Assembly: GCA_001515945.1 (NCBI GenBank)
Contig: LOER01000003.1
Coordinates: 84,346 to 148,345 of the forward strand
DNA: 64,000 bases
Source: Desulfitibacter sp. BRH_c19
Lineage (GTDB): Bacteria > Bacillota > DSM-16504 > Desulfitibacterales > Desulfitibacteraceae
Reading direction: 5' to 3'
The stretch's first letter is position 1, and each line of letters begins with the position of its first letter. The translations under genes were made by a program, and so were the position numbers. Below the pieces are notes generated by a model, which had not been told where the DNA came from, searched no databases, and worked only from the letters and a program-made list of their open reading frames with translations. Positions 48,838 through 58,026 of this stretch are shown piece by piece.

Positions 48838-50369
48838 AAATATTTAAACTTATCTATGTTTTATATAGAATTAAATTGCTTTCCCCATTAGGACTGTATA
48901 GATTAGTTGTTGCTATTTATAAATATGGAATAAATGTAATGGCTCTGTTATATTTTGCAAATAGGACATATACTGATAAAATTGCACTAGTTGATGAATA
49001 TGAAACAATAACCTATCAACAATTATTTTCACAATCAAAAAAGCTTTCTAGTGTTTTGAAAGAAAACTACCAAGTTAAAAGTGATCAGAAGGTAGCTTTT
49101 TTGTGTAAGAATCATGCTTCTTTGATTAAATCTATTTTTGCAGTTTCTTTATTGGGAGCAGATATATATTTGCTCAACGCTGAAATGAGTAAGGGTCAGT
49201 TAAATAAATTATTTGAACAATATGATTTTAACTTTCTTGTATATGATTTTGAATTAAGTTCTTTAATTGAACAGTCATTCTATACTAGAGATAAGATTTT
49301 GAGTTATCATAATAACTTGCCGGCAATAAATAACTTATTAAATACAAGTGTTAATGAAAAACTAAAGCTACAGAGGACTTCATTAAGTAAAATTATTTTA
49401 CTAACAGGAGGTACCAGAGGAGATTTTAAAGTAGCGTCACATGAGCCATCTATATTCAATTTTTTAGATCCGTTTTTAACTTTACTTACTAGGTTAAAAC
49501 TTTTAAATTATAATACTACTTATATCGCTACTCCTATTTATCACGGTTATGGGATAGCAGTATTATTTTTATTTATATCATTTGGGAAAAAAATGGTGAT
49601 AAATAGTGGATTTGATGCAAAAAAAGCATGTTTTTTAATTCGTGAACACAATGTTGAAGTAGTAACTGTAGTACCATTAATGATAAATAAAATGTTAAAA
49701 AATAATGCTGAAGATTTAAGATCTCTTGCCTGTATTGCTTCAGGTGGTGCAGAGCTCAATCCGAAACTCGTAGGTGAGACTTTTAGTGAATTAGGAAATG
49801 TATTATACAATCTGTATGGTACATCAGAAGCTGGTTTAAATATAATAGCAACACCACAAGATCTAAAATATTCAGCTAATACCATTGGTAAAAAAGTAAA
49901 TGGTGTGAGATTAAAAATATTAGATGATAATAAGAATGAGGTTGAAATTGGTAAGATAGGTCAGTTATGCATCCAGAATAAATGGTCAATGAAAAACAAT
50001 AATAATTCTTGGATAGAAACTGGTGATTTAGGTTATCAAGATAATAACGGGTATTATTTTTTGTGTGGGAGAGCGGATGACATGGTTGTTTCAGCTGGCG
50101 AAAATGTATATCCCATTGAAATTGAGCAAGTACTAATAAATCACCCTCAAGTAGAAGATGTAGCAGTTATAGGAATTAGTGATGAAAATTTTGGTCATAG
50201 ATTGAAAGCATTTGTTCTCCTAGTAAAAACTGCTAATATTACAAAAGAGGAGCTTTTTGAATGGTTACGCCCAAGAGTTGCAAGGTTCCAACTACCAAAG
50301 GATATAACCTTCGTTAATAGGATGCCTTATACAGCATTGGGAAAACTCGACAAAAAGCAACTTAAATAA
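48834..50369 (+). CDS. AMP-binding acyl ligase (FadD-like) with altered P-loop
   Basis: A 511-residue adenylate-forming enzyme starting LKIFKLIYVLYRIKLLSPLG at TTG 48834; the frame runs further up into the SDR gene but the overlap of TTGA is the natural coupling point. Core motifs: a P-loop LLTGGTRGDFK where TSGTTGxPK is usual, YNLYGTSEAG (A5), IETGDLGYQDNNGYYFLCGRADD (A7/A8) and the C-terminal lysine in ALGKLDKKQLK. The N-terminal 60 residues include an amphipathic/hydrophobic stretch that may bind membrane. It would activate a fatty or aryl acid; the substrate is unknown. The unusual P-loop may lower or retune ATP use. Confidence 0.85.
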   Translation: MKIFKLIYVLYRIKLLSPLGLYRLVVAIYKYGINVMALLYFANRTYTDKIALVDEYETITYQQLFSQSKKLSSVLKENYQVKSDQKVAFLCKNHASLIKSIFAVSLLGADIYLLNAEMSKGQLNKLFEQYDFNFLVYDFELSSLIEQSFYTRDKILSYHNNLPAINNLLNTSVNEKLKLQRTSLSKIILLTGGTRGDFKVASHEPSIFNFLDPFLTLLTRLKLLNYNTTYIATPIYHGYGIAVLFLFISFGKKMVINSGFDAKKACFLIREHNVEVVTVVPLMINKMLKNNAEDLRSLACIASGGAELNPKLVGETFSELGNVLYNLYGTSEAGLNIIATPQDLKYSANTIGKKVNGVRLKILDDNKNEVEIGKIGQLCIQNKWSMKNNNNSWIETGDLGYQDNNGYYFLCGRADDMVVSAGENVYPIEIEQVLINHPQVEDVAVIGISDENFGHRLKAFVLLVKTANITKEELFEWLRPRVARFQLPKDITFVNRMPYTALGKLDKKQLK

Positions 50370-50419
50370 AATCAATCTATAAAAGAAACTACAATAAATT
50401 AGATAAAGAGGTATATAAG

Positions 50420-51262
50420 ATGATAGAAATAGGGAAAATGCAGAAATTACAAGTAATTAGAAAGACAGAGATTGGGGCGTATCTAAATTTTAAAAATGCA
50501 AAAGACAAGGATGATATTTTATTACCTAAAAAGCAGATCATACAGGAATTTGATATTGGTGATGAAATAGAGGTGTTTGTTTATAAAGATTCTGAGGCTA
50601 AGACCATAGCTACGCTTAGAAAACCAAAGCTAACAATTGGAGAACTGGGCTTCTTAAGAGTAGTAGACACCACAAATTTTGGTGCTTTTTTAGACTGGGG
50701 TCTTGAGAAAGACTTGTTATTACCTTTAAGGGAACAAGTGGGTAAGATTATAAAAGGAGATTTATGTTTTGTGGGTTTGTATATTAATAATATTACTAAT
50801 AAAATCTGTGCAACTATGTATATAAATAATCTGCTAAGTACCGACTCCCCATATAAAAAAAATGATAGAGTCCATGGAACCGTTTATAGCATCAATAAAG
50901 ATATTGGAATTTTTGTAGCTGTAGATAATAAGTACCATGGATTAATTCTTAACAAAGAGTTATATGGCAATTATACTAAAGGTGACAATATAGAAGTAAG
51001 AATTAAGAAGGTGAGAGAGGATGGTAAGCTGGAATTGAGTTTAAGAAAAGAGGCTTACTATGAAATGGAGACTGATGCGCAAAAGATTATGGAGCGGTTG
51101 AAATTAAGTGGGGGTACTCTTCTAATTAATGATAAAAGCTCTCCTGATCATATAAAGGCAGAGTTAAACATAAGTAAGGGTGCCTTTAAAAGGGCCATTG
51201 GGCGACTTTTAAAAGAAGGTGTAATCACAATTTCAGATGAAGGTATTGAGCTGAGGTGGTAA
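50420..51262 (+). CDS. cvfB: CvfB family S1-domain RNA-binding protein
   Basis: A 280-residue protein with three S1-like OB domains in order (about 5-65: VIRKTEIGAYLNFKNAKDKD; about 70-130: VDTTNFGAFLDWGLEKDLLL; about 145-210: GTVYSINKDIGIFVAVDNKY) and a C-terminal winged helix (about 220-280: LKLSGGTLLINDKSSPDHIK, then AELNISKGAFKRAIGRLLKE). This is the layout of CvfB/YitL, which binds RNA and affects virulence and translation factors in Firmicutes. A GAGG-type site precedes the ATG, 50 bases after the AMP-ligase stop, and a terminator follows. Confidence 0.92.
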   Translation: MIEIGKMQKLQVIRKTEIGAYLNFKNAKDKDDILLPKKQIIQEFDIGDEIEVFVYKDSEAKTIATLRKPKLTIGELGFLRVVDTTNFGAFLDWGLEKDLLLPLREQVGKIIKGDLCFVGLYINNITNKICATMYINNLLSTDSPYKKNDRVHGTVYSINKDIGIFVAVDNKYHGLILNKELYGNYTKGDNIEVRIKKVREDGKLELSLRKEAYYEMETDAQKIMERLKLSGGTLLINDKSSPDHIKAELNISKGAFKRAIGRLLKEGVITISDEGIELRW

Positions 51263-51268
51263 ATCCAC

Positions 51269-51292
51269 ATCCCCACAACGGGGATTTTTTTT
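51269..51292 (+). terminator. Terminator of cvfB
   Basis: ATCCCC / GGGGAT stem with a five-base loop and a run of T. Confidence 0.8.
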
Positions 51293-51441
51293 ATATTCAT
51301 TTTTTTGGTTGTTTGTTTTGTGTTAATTTAATGAAATATAAAGTATAATGAAGAAATATGTTGTGAAATTGTGATGCCCACGTCCAGTAAGGATTATAAT
51401 TTATGCCCTGAAGGGCCTTTGATTTTAGGAGGAACGAAAAA

Positions 51442-53076
51442 ATGCCTATTATGGAGATACTTTCACGAAATGCCGAAATGTTTGGCCAGGATATAAGCCT
51501 GGTTGAAATTAACAAAGGGGTAAAAGAGAGAAGTAATGTCACTTGGAGAGAGTATGAACTAATTGAAAATAGTACTTCAGCAGAATACCGGAGGGAAATC
51601 ACATGGCGTGAGTTTGACCATAAAGCGAACCAGGTTGCCAATCTTCTGCTTAAAAAGGGTATCAAAAAAGGAGACAAGGTCTCCATACTACTAATGAACT
51701 GCCTGGAATGGCTACCTACTTATTTTGGAATTCTGAAAACCGGAGCAATAGTAGTCCCATTGAACTTTCGCTATAGTGCAGAAGAAATAAAATATTGTAT
51801 GGACTTATCGGAAACCAACGCTTTGATTTTTGGGCCGGAATTTATCGGCCGCCTGGAAATCATTTGCGAGCAGATTCCTAATGTCAAGACACTATTATTT
51901 GCAGGAGAAAATTCCCCTTCTTTTGCTGAAAGCTATGACCATCTTAGCGCTGATTGTTCTACCCAAGCACCCCACATTAAGTTAATGGACGAAGACGATG
52001 CTGCACTATATTTTTCCTCTGGGACAACAGGATTTCCGAAAGCGATTTTGCATACGCATGGTAGCTTAATGTCAGCATGCTATACAGAAAATAAACATCA
52101 TGGACAAACACGTGAAGATAATTTTCTATGCATTCCACCGTTGTATCATACTGGAGCCAAAATGCATTGGTTTGGCAGCTTTCTGGTGGGTAGCAAAGCA
52201 GTATTGCTACGCGGAGCTAAGCCGGAGTGGATACTAAAAACTGTTTCGCAAGAAAAAATTACCATAGTATGGCTTTTGGTTCCTTGGGCACAGGATATTC
52301 TGGACGCCATTGAAAGCGGAAGTGTGAAGTTGCAAGATTATGTTCTTGACCAGTGGCGACTTATGCATATCGGTGCTCAACCGGTTCCACCAAGCTTAAT
52401 TCATCGCTGGAAAAAATACTTTCCAGAGCATCTTTATGATACTAACTATGGCCTGAGCGAATCTATCGGTCCCGGCTGTGTCCATTTGGGTATGGAGAAT
52501 ATTCATAAAGTTGGTGCTATCGGAAAACCTGGTTTTAATTGGGAAGTCATGATTGTAGATGAATCAGGGTGTCAGGTAACCTCAGGACAGGTAGGGGAAT
52601 TGGCTGTCAAAGGGCCGGGTGTAATGAAATGCTACTACAACGACCCGGAAGCAACTGCGTCTGTGCTCAAAGGCAGTTGGCTTTTTACTGGTGATATGGC
52701 TCGAATGGATGAAGATGGCTTTATTTATTTGGTTGACCGGAAGAAAGATGTGATTATAAGCGGAGGAGAAAATCTATATCCAGTACAAATAGAAGATTTT
52801 CTTCGCAAGCATGATGCAATCAAGGATGTTGCTGTAATTGGTCTGCCGGAAAAGCGTTTGGGTGAAATCGCGGCGGCCATAATCGAGATAAAGCCTGATT
52901 ACAATTGTTCCGAAGATGAAATAATGGAATTCTGCTCTTCCATGCCGCGTTACAAACGCCCACGTAGAATTATATTTGATAAAATTCCGCGCAATCCTAC
53001 AGGAAAAATTGAAAAACCACGTTTGAGGAACAAATACGGTGGATTAAGCTTAGTGGCTTCTCAAACAGAGAGTTAG
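51442..53076 (+). CDS. AMP-dependent acyl-CoA synthetase/ligase
   Basis: A 544-residue ANL-superfamily enzyme. The P-loop SSGTTGFPKAIL (about 193-204), YGLSESIGPG (A5), TGDMARMDEDGFIYLVDRKKD (A7/A8), SGGENLYPVQIED and the catalytic lysine in NPTGKIEKPRL are all intact. It activates a carboxylic acid as acyl-AMP and then the CoA thioester, as in medium/long-chain or crotonobetaine-type ligases; specificity cannot be read. GGAGG precedes the ATG. It lies alone, with its own leader, and is more G+C-rich than the AMP-ligase at 48834, so the two are not recent duplicates. Confidence 0.9.
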   Translation: MPIMEILSRNAEMFGQDISLVEINKGVKERSNVTWREYELIENSTSAEYRREITWREFDHKANQVANLLLKKGIKKGDKVSILLMNCLEWLPTYFGILKTGAIVVPLNFRYSAEEIKYCMDLSETNALIFGPEFIGRLEIICEQIPNVKTLLFAGENSPSFAESYDHLSADCSTQAPHIKLMDEDDAALYFSSGTTGFPKAILHTHGSLMSACYTENKHHGQTREDNFLCIPPLYHTGAKMHWFGSFLVGSKAVLLRGAKPEWILKTVSQEKITIVWLLVPWAQDILDAIESGSVKLQDYVLDQWRLMHIGAQPVPPSLIHRWKKYFPEHLYDTNYGLSESIGPGCVHLGMENIHKVGAIGKPGFNWEVMIVDESGCQVTSGQVGELAVKGPGVMKCYYNDPEATASVLKGSWLFTGDMARMDEDGFIYLVDRKKDVIISGGENLYPVQIEDFLRKHDAIKDVAVIGLPEKRLGEIAAAIIEIKPDYNCSEDEIMEFCSSMPRYKRPRRIIFDKIPRNPTGKIEKPRLRNKYGGLSLVASQTES

Positions 53077-53193
53077 AATATATTGTCAAATGAAAATGCT
53101 AAGGACTTGACAATAGCATATATAATAAGTTCTTAATCTGGTATACTAATTATTAACAATTAAAAATAATAGAAAGAAAGAGGTAGCTAAAAG

Positions 53194-54600
53194 GTGCCAA
53201 CTGATTTTGTCTCCTTAGGGGTTAGAACTGAACTAAACGAAACATTAGAAGAGCAGGGAATTAAGATTCCCACGCCTGTACAACTACAGGTAATTCCTAT
53301 TTTACTCTCGGGAAAGGATATTGTGGCACAAGCTCAAACAGGTACAGGAAAGACTCTTGCTTTTTTACTGCCAATACTAGAAAGAGTAAGCGGAAAACAG
53401 CCCTATATACAGGCTTTAATAGTTACGCCTACAAGAGAACTAGCTTTACAGATTACTACTGAATTAAACAAACTAGCCTTTAAAGTCAATGCTAATGTAT
53501 TGGCAGCCTATGGTGGTCAGGATGTGGAACGACAAGTCAAGAAATTAAAGAGTTCAATTCATATCGTCGTTGGTACACCAGGGCGAATTTTGGATCATAT
53601 CAAGAGAGGAACCATAAACCTTTCCGGTGTGAAAATGTTGGTTCTTGATGAAGCTGATCAAATGCTACACTTGGGTTTTTTGCTTGATGTGGAGGATATA
53701 ATTAGGCAAACATCTCCCAAACGACAAACGATGCTTTTTTCTGCAACAATACCAGGAAGTATACGTACTCTGGCAAGAAGATACATGAAAAACCCGGTGG
53801 ATATTCACATAGCGAGCAAAAGAATTACCTTAGATGAGATTAGACAAGTAGTTATAGCTACTACCGATCAGGCAAAGAAAGATACCTTAATTAAGCTACT
53901 TGAAGAGCATAGACCATACTTGGCACTAATATTCTGCCGTACAAAAATAAGAGCTAAAGAACTTAACGAAGCACTACTTGAGCACGGTTATTTATCTGAT
54001 GAACTACATGGAGATTTATCTCAAGCAAAAAGAGAGCTGGTTATGAAACGCTTTCGAAAAGCAAGACTACAATTACTTGTGGCAACGGACGTAGCGGCAA
54101 GAGGTTTAGATGTGGAAGGGATTACCCATGTGTTCAATTATGATATACCTCAGGATGCAGAAAGTTATATTCACCGCATTGGAAGGACTGGACGCGCTGG
54201 AGAAAAGGGGTTAGCTATTACCTTAGCAACGCCAAGAGATAGCCATATATTGCAGACAATTGAAACAGGTATTGGCATGTCTATTGAAACAAAAGGGACA
54301 CTTGCTGGTGAAAAAAACTCAAAAAAGAGATCAAACAAACCGAAGGATCAAGGTGCTAAAGCTCATCAAGATAAAGCTCGACGAACTGACTCGAATAAAG
54401 CTCGTGGAAAACAACCAGAAAGCCAAGGGAGAAAGCCAGCAAAAGAAGAACGAGGAAACAAACCCAAGAAGCAAGATAGTAAAAAAAGAACAAATCAACG
54501 TCCTAATATGAAAAATCAATCTGATAAGCGAAGAAGTAGCCAAGATAGAAAAAGGAGTAATCAACCCCAAAATCACAAGATGATGTCAAGATCAAGATGA
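53194..54600 (+). CDS. DEAD-box ATP-dependent RNA helicase (CshA type)
   Basis: A 468-residue helicase. Q motif and motif I (AQTGTGKTLAF, about 48-58), PTRELALQ (Ia), GTPGRI (Ib), VLDEADQM (II), FSATIP (III), and in domain 2 ATDVAARGLDVEG (V) and HRIGRTGRAG (VI) are intact. The last 100 residues are a low-complexity, highly basic tail rich in K, R, N, Q and S, like CshA, which helps RNA binding and degradosome contacts. Starts at GTG 53194 after AAAGAGG. A 51-residue protein follows 13 bases later. Confidence 0.95.
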   Translation: MPTDFVSLGVRTELNETLEEQGIKIPTPVQLQVIPILLSGKDIVAQAQTGTGKTLAFLLPILERVSGKQPYIQALIVTPTRELALQITTELNKLAFKVNANVLAAYGGQDVERQVKKLKSSIHIVVGTPGRILDHIKRGTINLSGVKMLVLDEADQMLHLGFLLDVEDIIRQTSPKRQTMLFSATIPGSIRTLARRYMKNPVDIHIASKRITLDEIRQVVIATTDQAKKDTLIKLLEEHRPYLALIFCRTKIRAKELNEALLEHGYLSDELHGDLSQAKRELVMKRFRKARLQLLVATDVAARGLDVEGITHVFNYDIPQDAESYIHRIGRTGRAGEKGLAITLATPRDSHILQTIETGIGMSIETKGTLAGEKNSKKRSNKPKDQGAKAHQDKARRTDSNKARGKQPESQGRKPAKEERGNKPKKQDSKKRTNQRPNMKNQSDKRRSSQDRKRSNQPQNHKMMSRSR

Positions 54601-54613
54601 TAAGGAGAAAAAG

Positions 54614-54769
54614 ATGACAAATAAAAATATAGAAATAATGAAGAAAATTATTGAAGAGAAGAAACAAAAGAGTAAGAGCCAATCAAACGATAAAAGAGGA
54701 GTACAAAGCCTTGGTACCAAAAGAAAGGCATTTAATAATATTAAAAAGGGCGGTTTATTTGATAAATAG
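54614..54769 (+). CDS. 51-residue basic protein following the DEAD-box helicase
   Basis: MTNKNIEIMKKIIEEKKQKS opens a lysine-rich protein that ends with KRKAFNNIKKGGLFDK. AAGGAG lies six bases before the ATG. The gene starts 13 bases after the helicase stop, so both share a transcript and a terminator. The conserved look of the GGLFDK end and the helicase context suggest an RNA-associated accessory protein, but the function is unknown. Confidence 0.7.
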   Translation: MTNKNIEIMKKIIEEKKQKSKSQSNDKRGVQSLGTKRKAFNNIKKGGLFDK

Positions 54770-54808
54770 GTATGCAGAAAGAGCTTAAGCACATTGCTGG
54801 ATTTCAAT

Positions 54809-54834
54809 AAAAGCACTATGGACGGTGCTTTTAT
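54809..54834 (+). terminator. Terminator of the helicase operon
   Basis: Perfect AAAAGCAC / GTGCTTTT stem with an eight-base loop, then TATC. Confidence 0.75.
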
Positions 54835-54984
54835 CTACAAGACAAGCAACAAAGAAAGGTTAGGCCTACTAATTACTGCATTTAAGATTCTTATCACCTA
54901 GACAAGGTATTATAGGTTTAAATAAAAATAGGGTGATGTCTCTGAATATGTGAGGAAGGCAATGGGAACAGCTATTCCAATTCC

Positions 54985-55130
54985 GGTACTGCAAGGAACT
55001 CACAAACAGGCGGCACGGGCTTGGGATTGGCTATTGTAGAGAAAATAATTACAGCACATGGAGCAATCTCAACCTTAAAAAAGAAGAAAACTGTAGTTGC
55101 GAGTTTATTATCAAAATCCCAAAAATTTAG
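54985..55130 (+). pseudogene. Histidine kinase C-terminal remnant
   Basis: RNSQTGGTGLGLAIVEKIIT and AHG (from about 54994) are the G2-box end of an orthodox sensor kinase ATPase domain, followed in a shifted frame by CEFIIKIPKI and a stop at 55128-55130. All upstream kinase parts are missing. Only about 140 bases survive, in the gap between the helicase operon and repeat copy B. Confidence 0.75.
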
Positions 55131-55285
55131 GTTAGATTTAAGATTAGAAACAGCCTTATTTAAGTATATCTTGTTATATTTATAGCAAGGGTACGAAATG
55201 GGGCTATTTTCCACTTCCGGTAGGGTAGTGTAACATCTTTTGTTTTTTGTTGTGCTATATAATATGGTGCTATTGTTTATTCCCT

Positions 55286-55479
55286 TTTATAAACAGGATT
55301 CTTGACTTCAGGTGGAGTTTTTACTCCATCTGAAGGTTAGAAACCGATATCCAGGGACATAGCACCGCTTATCTCCCACTTACGACCGTAGTTCTAGCAT
55401 TGTGTTTTAGCAATGCGTAGAAATACTAGTGCAAGGCTAGAAGATGGGAGTCTTAGCGGTGATAGTCATCGGATAAAAA
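55286..55479 (+). repeat. Nested-palindrome repeat, copy B (194 bases, enlarged arm)
   Basis: Matches copy A (41983-42119) base for base from TTTATAAACAGG to CATCGGATAAA, apart from one C/T change, except for about 57 extra bases at the apex between TCCCACTTA and AGAAGATGGG. The extra part is itself a hairpin (TTCTAGCATTG pairing with CAATGCGTAGAA, one bulged base). An element that varies in length only at a hairpin tip behaves like a structured RNA. It has no ORF. Confidence 0.8.
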
Positions 55480-55518
55480 GATGGATAAGAAACCTGCAGT
55501 AACTTATTTTGCATTTTG

Positions 55519-55671
55519 ATAGCTTTTGCTATCGAGATGCATGGTATTCCATTCAGCATGTATGTAATTTCCTGGATTGCAGGAAAAAATCTTCCAGAAT
55601 GTATTCTCTGGGGACATACATTAGTCTCCTCAATTGGTTTTTGTCAATCATTAGGTGCACCTATAGGCTAG
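55519..55671 (+). pseudogene. Fragment of an unidentified membrane (methyltransferase-like) gene
   Basis: One frame encodes IAFAIEMHGIPFSMYVISWI, then AGKNLPECILWGHTLVSSIG, and stops at 55669-55671. The FAIEMHGIPFSMYVI segment resembles the conserved core of bacterial isoprenylcysteine-methyltransferase-like membrane proteins. There is no start or ribosome binding site, and the frame stops early, so it is a remnant. The family name is a tentative recollection. Confidence 0.45.
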
Positions 55672-55758
55672 TAGCACATGCTTTAGATTGCTATTGACTT
55701 GTTGGATGTAATTATGTAGGATTCAGAAAAAGAGATATGAATTAAGGTGACACACATT

Positions 55759-57195
55759 ATGCAAACAATCTACGATTTTTTTTATTTTAACAAAACTATT
55801 GTAATTTTTTCTTATGCATTCATTTTTTTTCTCATGGGCATTGGTATTCTTTTGAAAAATCGTCAGCATAGCCGTTTTAGCTTAGCTAAAAGTCTTCATT
55901 TGTTAGCGTTGTTTGGAATTTTACATGCCCTAGCAGATTGGGGACATGTTTTTATTCCTATTCAGCAGGTTTATTCAAGTGAGCAAACATATTTAATACT
56001 ACGTGTTATTCGAATTATTGTTAATGCCTTATCTTTTATGTTTATTGTCCAGTTTGGGGTATCTCTTTGGACCAATACCAAAGAAAGATGGTACAAATTA
56101 AAATACTTGCCGGCTATTATGTTTGTTTTATGGTTATTTTTCATTATTGCAAGTATCTTATATTTTGATTTAAAAAATAATTTGGATTGGATAAGGATTA
56201 GTGATATTTGGTCTAGATACTTAATGGCCTTTCCAGGTTCCATATTATCAGGCTATGCTATTTTATTACAAAAAAAAGAATTCAATAAATTTGGGTTTCC
56301 TAAATTTTTCAGAGCTTTAGAATTTGCTGGTATTTCAATGATAGTTTATGGCTTTTCGGCAGGACTAGTTGTACCACCAGGCTCGGTTGGATTATCTAGG
56401 GTAATAAATTCCGATTTGTTTTTTCAGATCACAGGACTACCAATAGAAGTTATAAGGGGATTTACGGGTTTAATTCTCTCCGTGTCTGTATTAGCAATTT
56501 TACAAGTGTTTGATAAAGAATATATTAACCGTATCCAGGAGATTGAAAAAGATAAAGCAAGATTTGAAGAAAGAAATCGACTAGCCCAAGATTTACATGA
56601 TGATATTATTCAGTCTTTGTATGCTTCTAATCTAGAGTTGGAAGTTGTTAAACATCTAATTGACAAGAACCCCAAGACAGCCTCAGAAAAATTATCTCTT
56701 TTATTAAAGAAAAGAAATAAGATTATAAACCAAATAAGGGAATATATTGGAGAACTGAAAAGGGTTAATCAGGTAAATTTATCTTTACAGAAACGCATGG
56801 AAAATTTACTGGATGAACTTGATATATATGAAAGGCTGAATGTAAAGATTGAAGATCATTATGAAGGGAAACAACTATCTTTAACTACGATGTATCATTT
56901 AATCCTAATTCTCAAGGAAGCAATAAGTAATGTCGTTAAACATGCAGAAGCCCAGAATTTAACGATTAAAGTAAGTAATAATGATAAATGTTTATTACTA
57001 GTGGTTCTTGATGATGGAATAGGATTTTCCAAAAATTTGGATATAGATAATAACCAAACGGGATTGAGACAAGGTTTGCAAAATATGAAAGAAAGGGTTA
57101 AAATGCTAAATGGTCTTATACAAATCAAGAGCAGGAAAGATGAAGGAACAAAAATCATGGTAAGAATTCCGCTAAATGGAGGATTATATGATTAA
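55759..57195 (+). CDS. Membrane sensor histidine kinase, NarX/DegS (HisKA_3) type
   Basis: About 478 residues. The N-terminal 250 residues hold seven or so hydrophobic helices with short loops, an integral-membrane sensor without a large outer domain. The HisKA_3 dimerisation region has the phospho-histidine in ERNRLAQDLHDDIIQSLYAS (about residues 275-295). The ATPase domain has the N box ILKEAISNVVKHA and G box VLDDGIGFS. AAGGTG is nine bases before ATG 55759, better than GTG 55747. The response regulator gene overlaps its end by eight bases. The downstream DoxX-like gene may be its target. Confidence 0.9.
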   Translation: MQTIYDFFYFNKTIVIFSYAFIFFLMGIGILLKNRQHSRFSLAKSLHLLALFGILHALADWGHVFIPIQQVYSSEQTYLILRVIRIIVNALSFMFIVQFGVSLWTNTKERWYKLKYLPAIMFVLWLFFIIASILYFDLKNNLDWIRISDIWSRYLMAFPGSILSGYAILLQKKEFNKFGFPKFFRALEFAGISMIVYGFSAGLVVPPGSVGLSRVINSDLFFQITGLPIEVIRGFTGLILSVSVLAILQVFDKEYINRIQEIEKDKARFEERNRLAQDLHDDIIQSLYASNLELEVVKHLIDKNPKTASEKLSLLLKKRNKIINQIREYIGELKRVNQVNLSLQKRMENLLDELDIYERLNVKIEDHYEGKQLSLTTMYHLILILKEAISNVVKHAEAQNLTIKVSNNDKCLLLVVLDDGIGFSKNLDIDNNQTGLRQGLQNMKERVKMLNGLIQIKSRKDEGTKIMVRIPLNGGLYD

Positions 57196-57859
57196 ATTGA
57201 TGCTTGTTGATGATCATGAGGTTGTACGAATGGGGTTAGTAAGTTTGTTTGAACTTTATCCTAATTTTAAAGTTGTTGGACAAGCTAGTACTGAAGAAGA
57301 AGCTGTCAGTAAAGCAATGGAGCTAAAACCTGATTTAATTATTATGGATGTAAAGTTAGCCATACTAGGACAAGCCAAACACAATAACGGAATTAGTGCT
57401 TGCCGTGAAATAAAGGAAATATTACCGGATACAAAAATAATTATGCTCAGTTCATTTGCTGATGATGAATTAATATATGAATCTATTTTAGCCGGCGCTA
57501 GTGGTTACTTGTTAAAAGGAGTAGATAGTAAAGAACTAATTACTTCTATTGAAAAGGCTGCCCAGGGTAAAGCAATTCTAGATCCCGACATAACAGATAA
57601 AGTATTTAAAAGTATGAGGAAAATATCTAAACAGCATATTATTTTAAATGAATTAACAAACCAGGAAAAAGAAGTTTTGAAACTCTTATCTTTAGGAAAA
57701 AGTAATAAAGAAATAGCCTTGGAAATGGTACTGAGTGAGAAAACCATTAGAAATTATGTTAGTCAAATATTGGCGAAATTAGAGGTTAGTAACAGGTTTG
57801 AAGCAGCCAATTATGCTGTTAAAAATAAATTATTTGATTTTGATAAGGACATGTCCTGA
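57188..57859 (+). CDS. NarL/FixJ family response regulator
   Basis: About 223 residues. The receiver domain (about 1-120) has acidic residues in VDDHEV, the phospho-acceptor aspartate in LIIMDVKLA and the lysine in LLKGVDSKEL. The C-terminal LuxR-type helix-turn-helix is LTNQEKEVLKLLSLGKSNKE, then IALEMVLSEKTIRNYVSQIL. GGAGGA lies five bases upstream of ATG 57188; ATG 57176 is inside that site. It is coupled to the kinase gene by an eight-base overlap. A terminator hairpin begins in its last codons. Confidence 0.93.
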   Translation: MIKLMLVDDHEVVRMGLVSLFELYPNFKVVGQASTEEEAVSKAMELKPDLIIMDVKLAILGQAKHNNGISACREIKEILPDTKIIMLSSFADDELIYESILAGASGYLLKGVDSKELITSIEKAAQGKAILDPDITDKVFKSMRKISKQHIILNELTNQEKEVLKLLSLGKSNKEIALEMVLSEKTIRNYVSQILAKLEVSNRFEAANYAVKNKLFDFDKDMS

Positions 57860-57884
57860 TTTCTTGGGAACATGTCCTTATTTA
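57844..57884 (+). terminator. Terminator overlapping the response regulator stop codon
   Basis: TAAGGACATGT (57844-57854) and ACATGTCCTTA (57870-57880) form a perfect 11-base stem, followed by TTTATT. The left arm codes for the last residues, before TGA at 57857. Confidence 0.7.
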
Positions 57885-58026
57885 TTAGTGGCATTATTCC
57901 TGAAATAATAATGATTATTTACTCTACTGCCGAAAAAGAGAAGAGTAGATAATTAACATTAAGAAATATAGACGTCATAGGCGAATATCTTAGTAATTAA
58001 AAAACATAGGAAGAGGAGGATTCAAG

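Noticed and set aside
53101..53150. Strong promoter before the DEAD-box helicase built from TTGACA 53107 with TATAAT 53121 or TATACT 53142
   Set aside because: The spacers would be 8 and 29 bases, so the boxes cannot work together. A promoter is likely in this gap but not definable.
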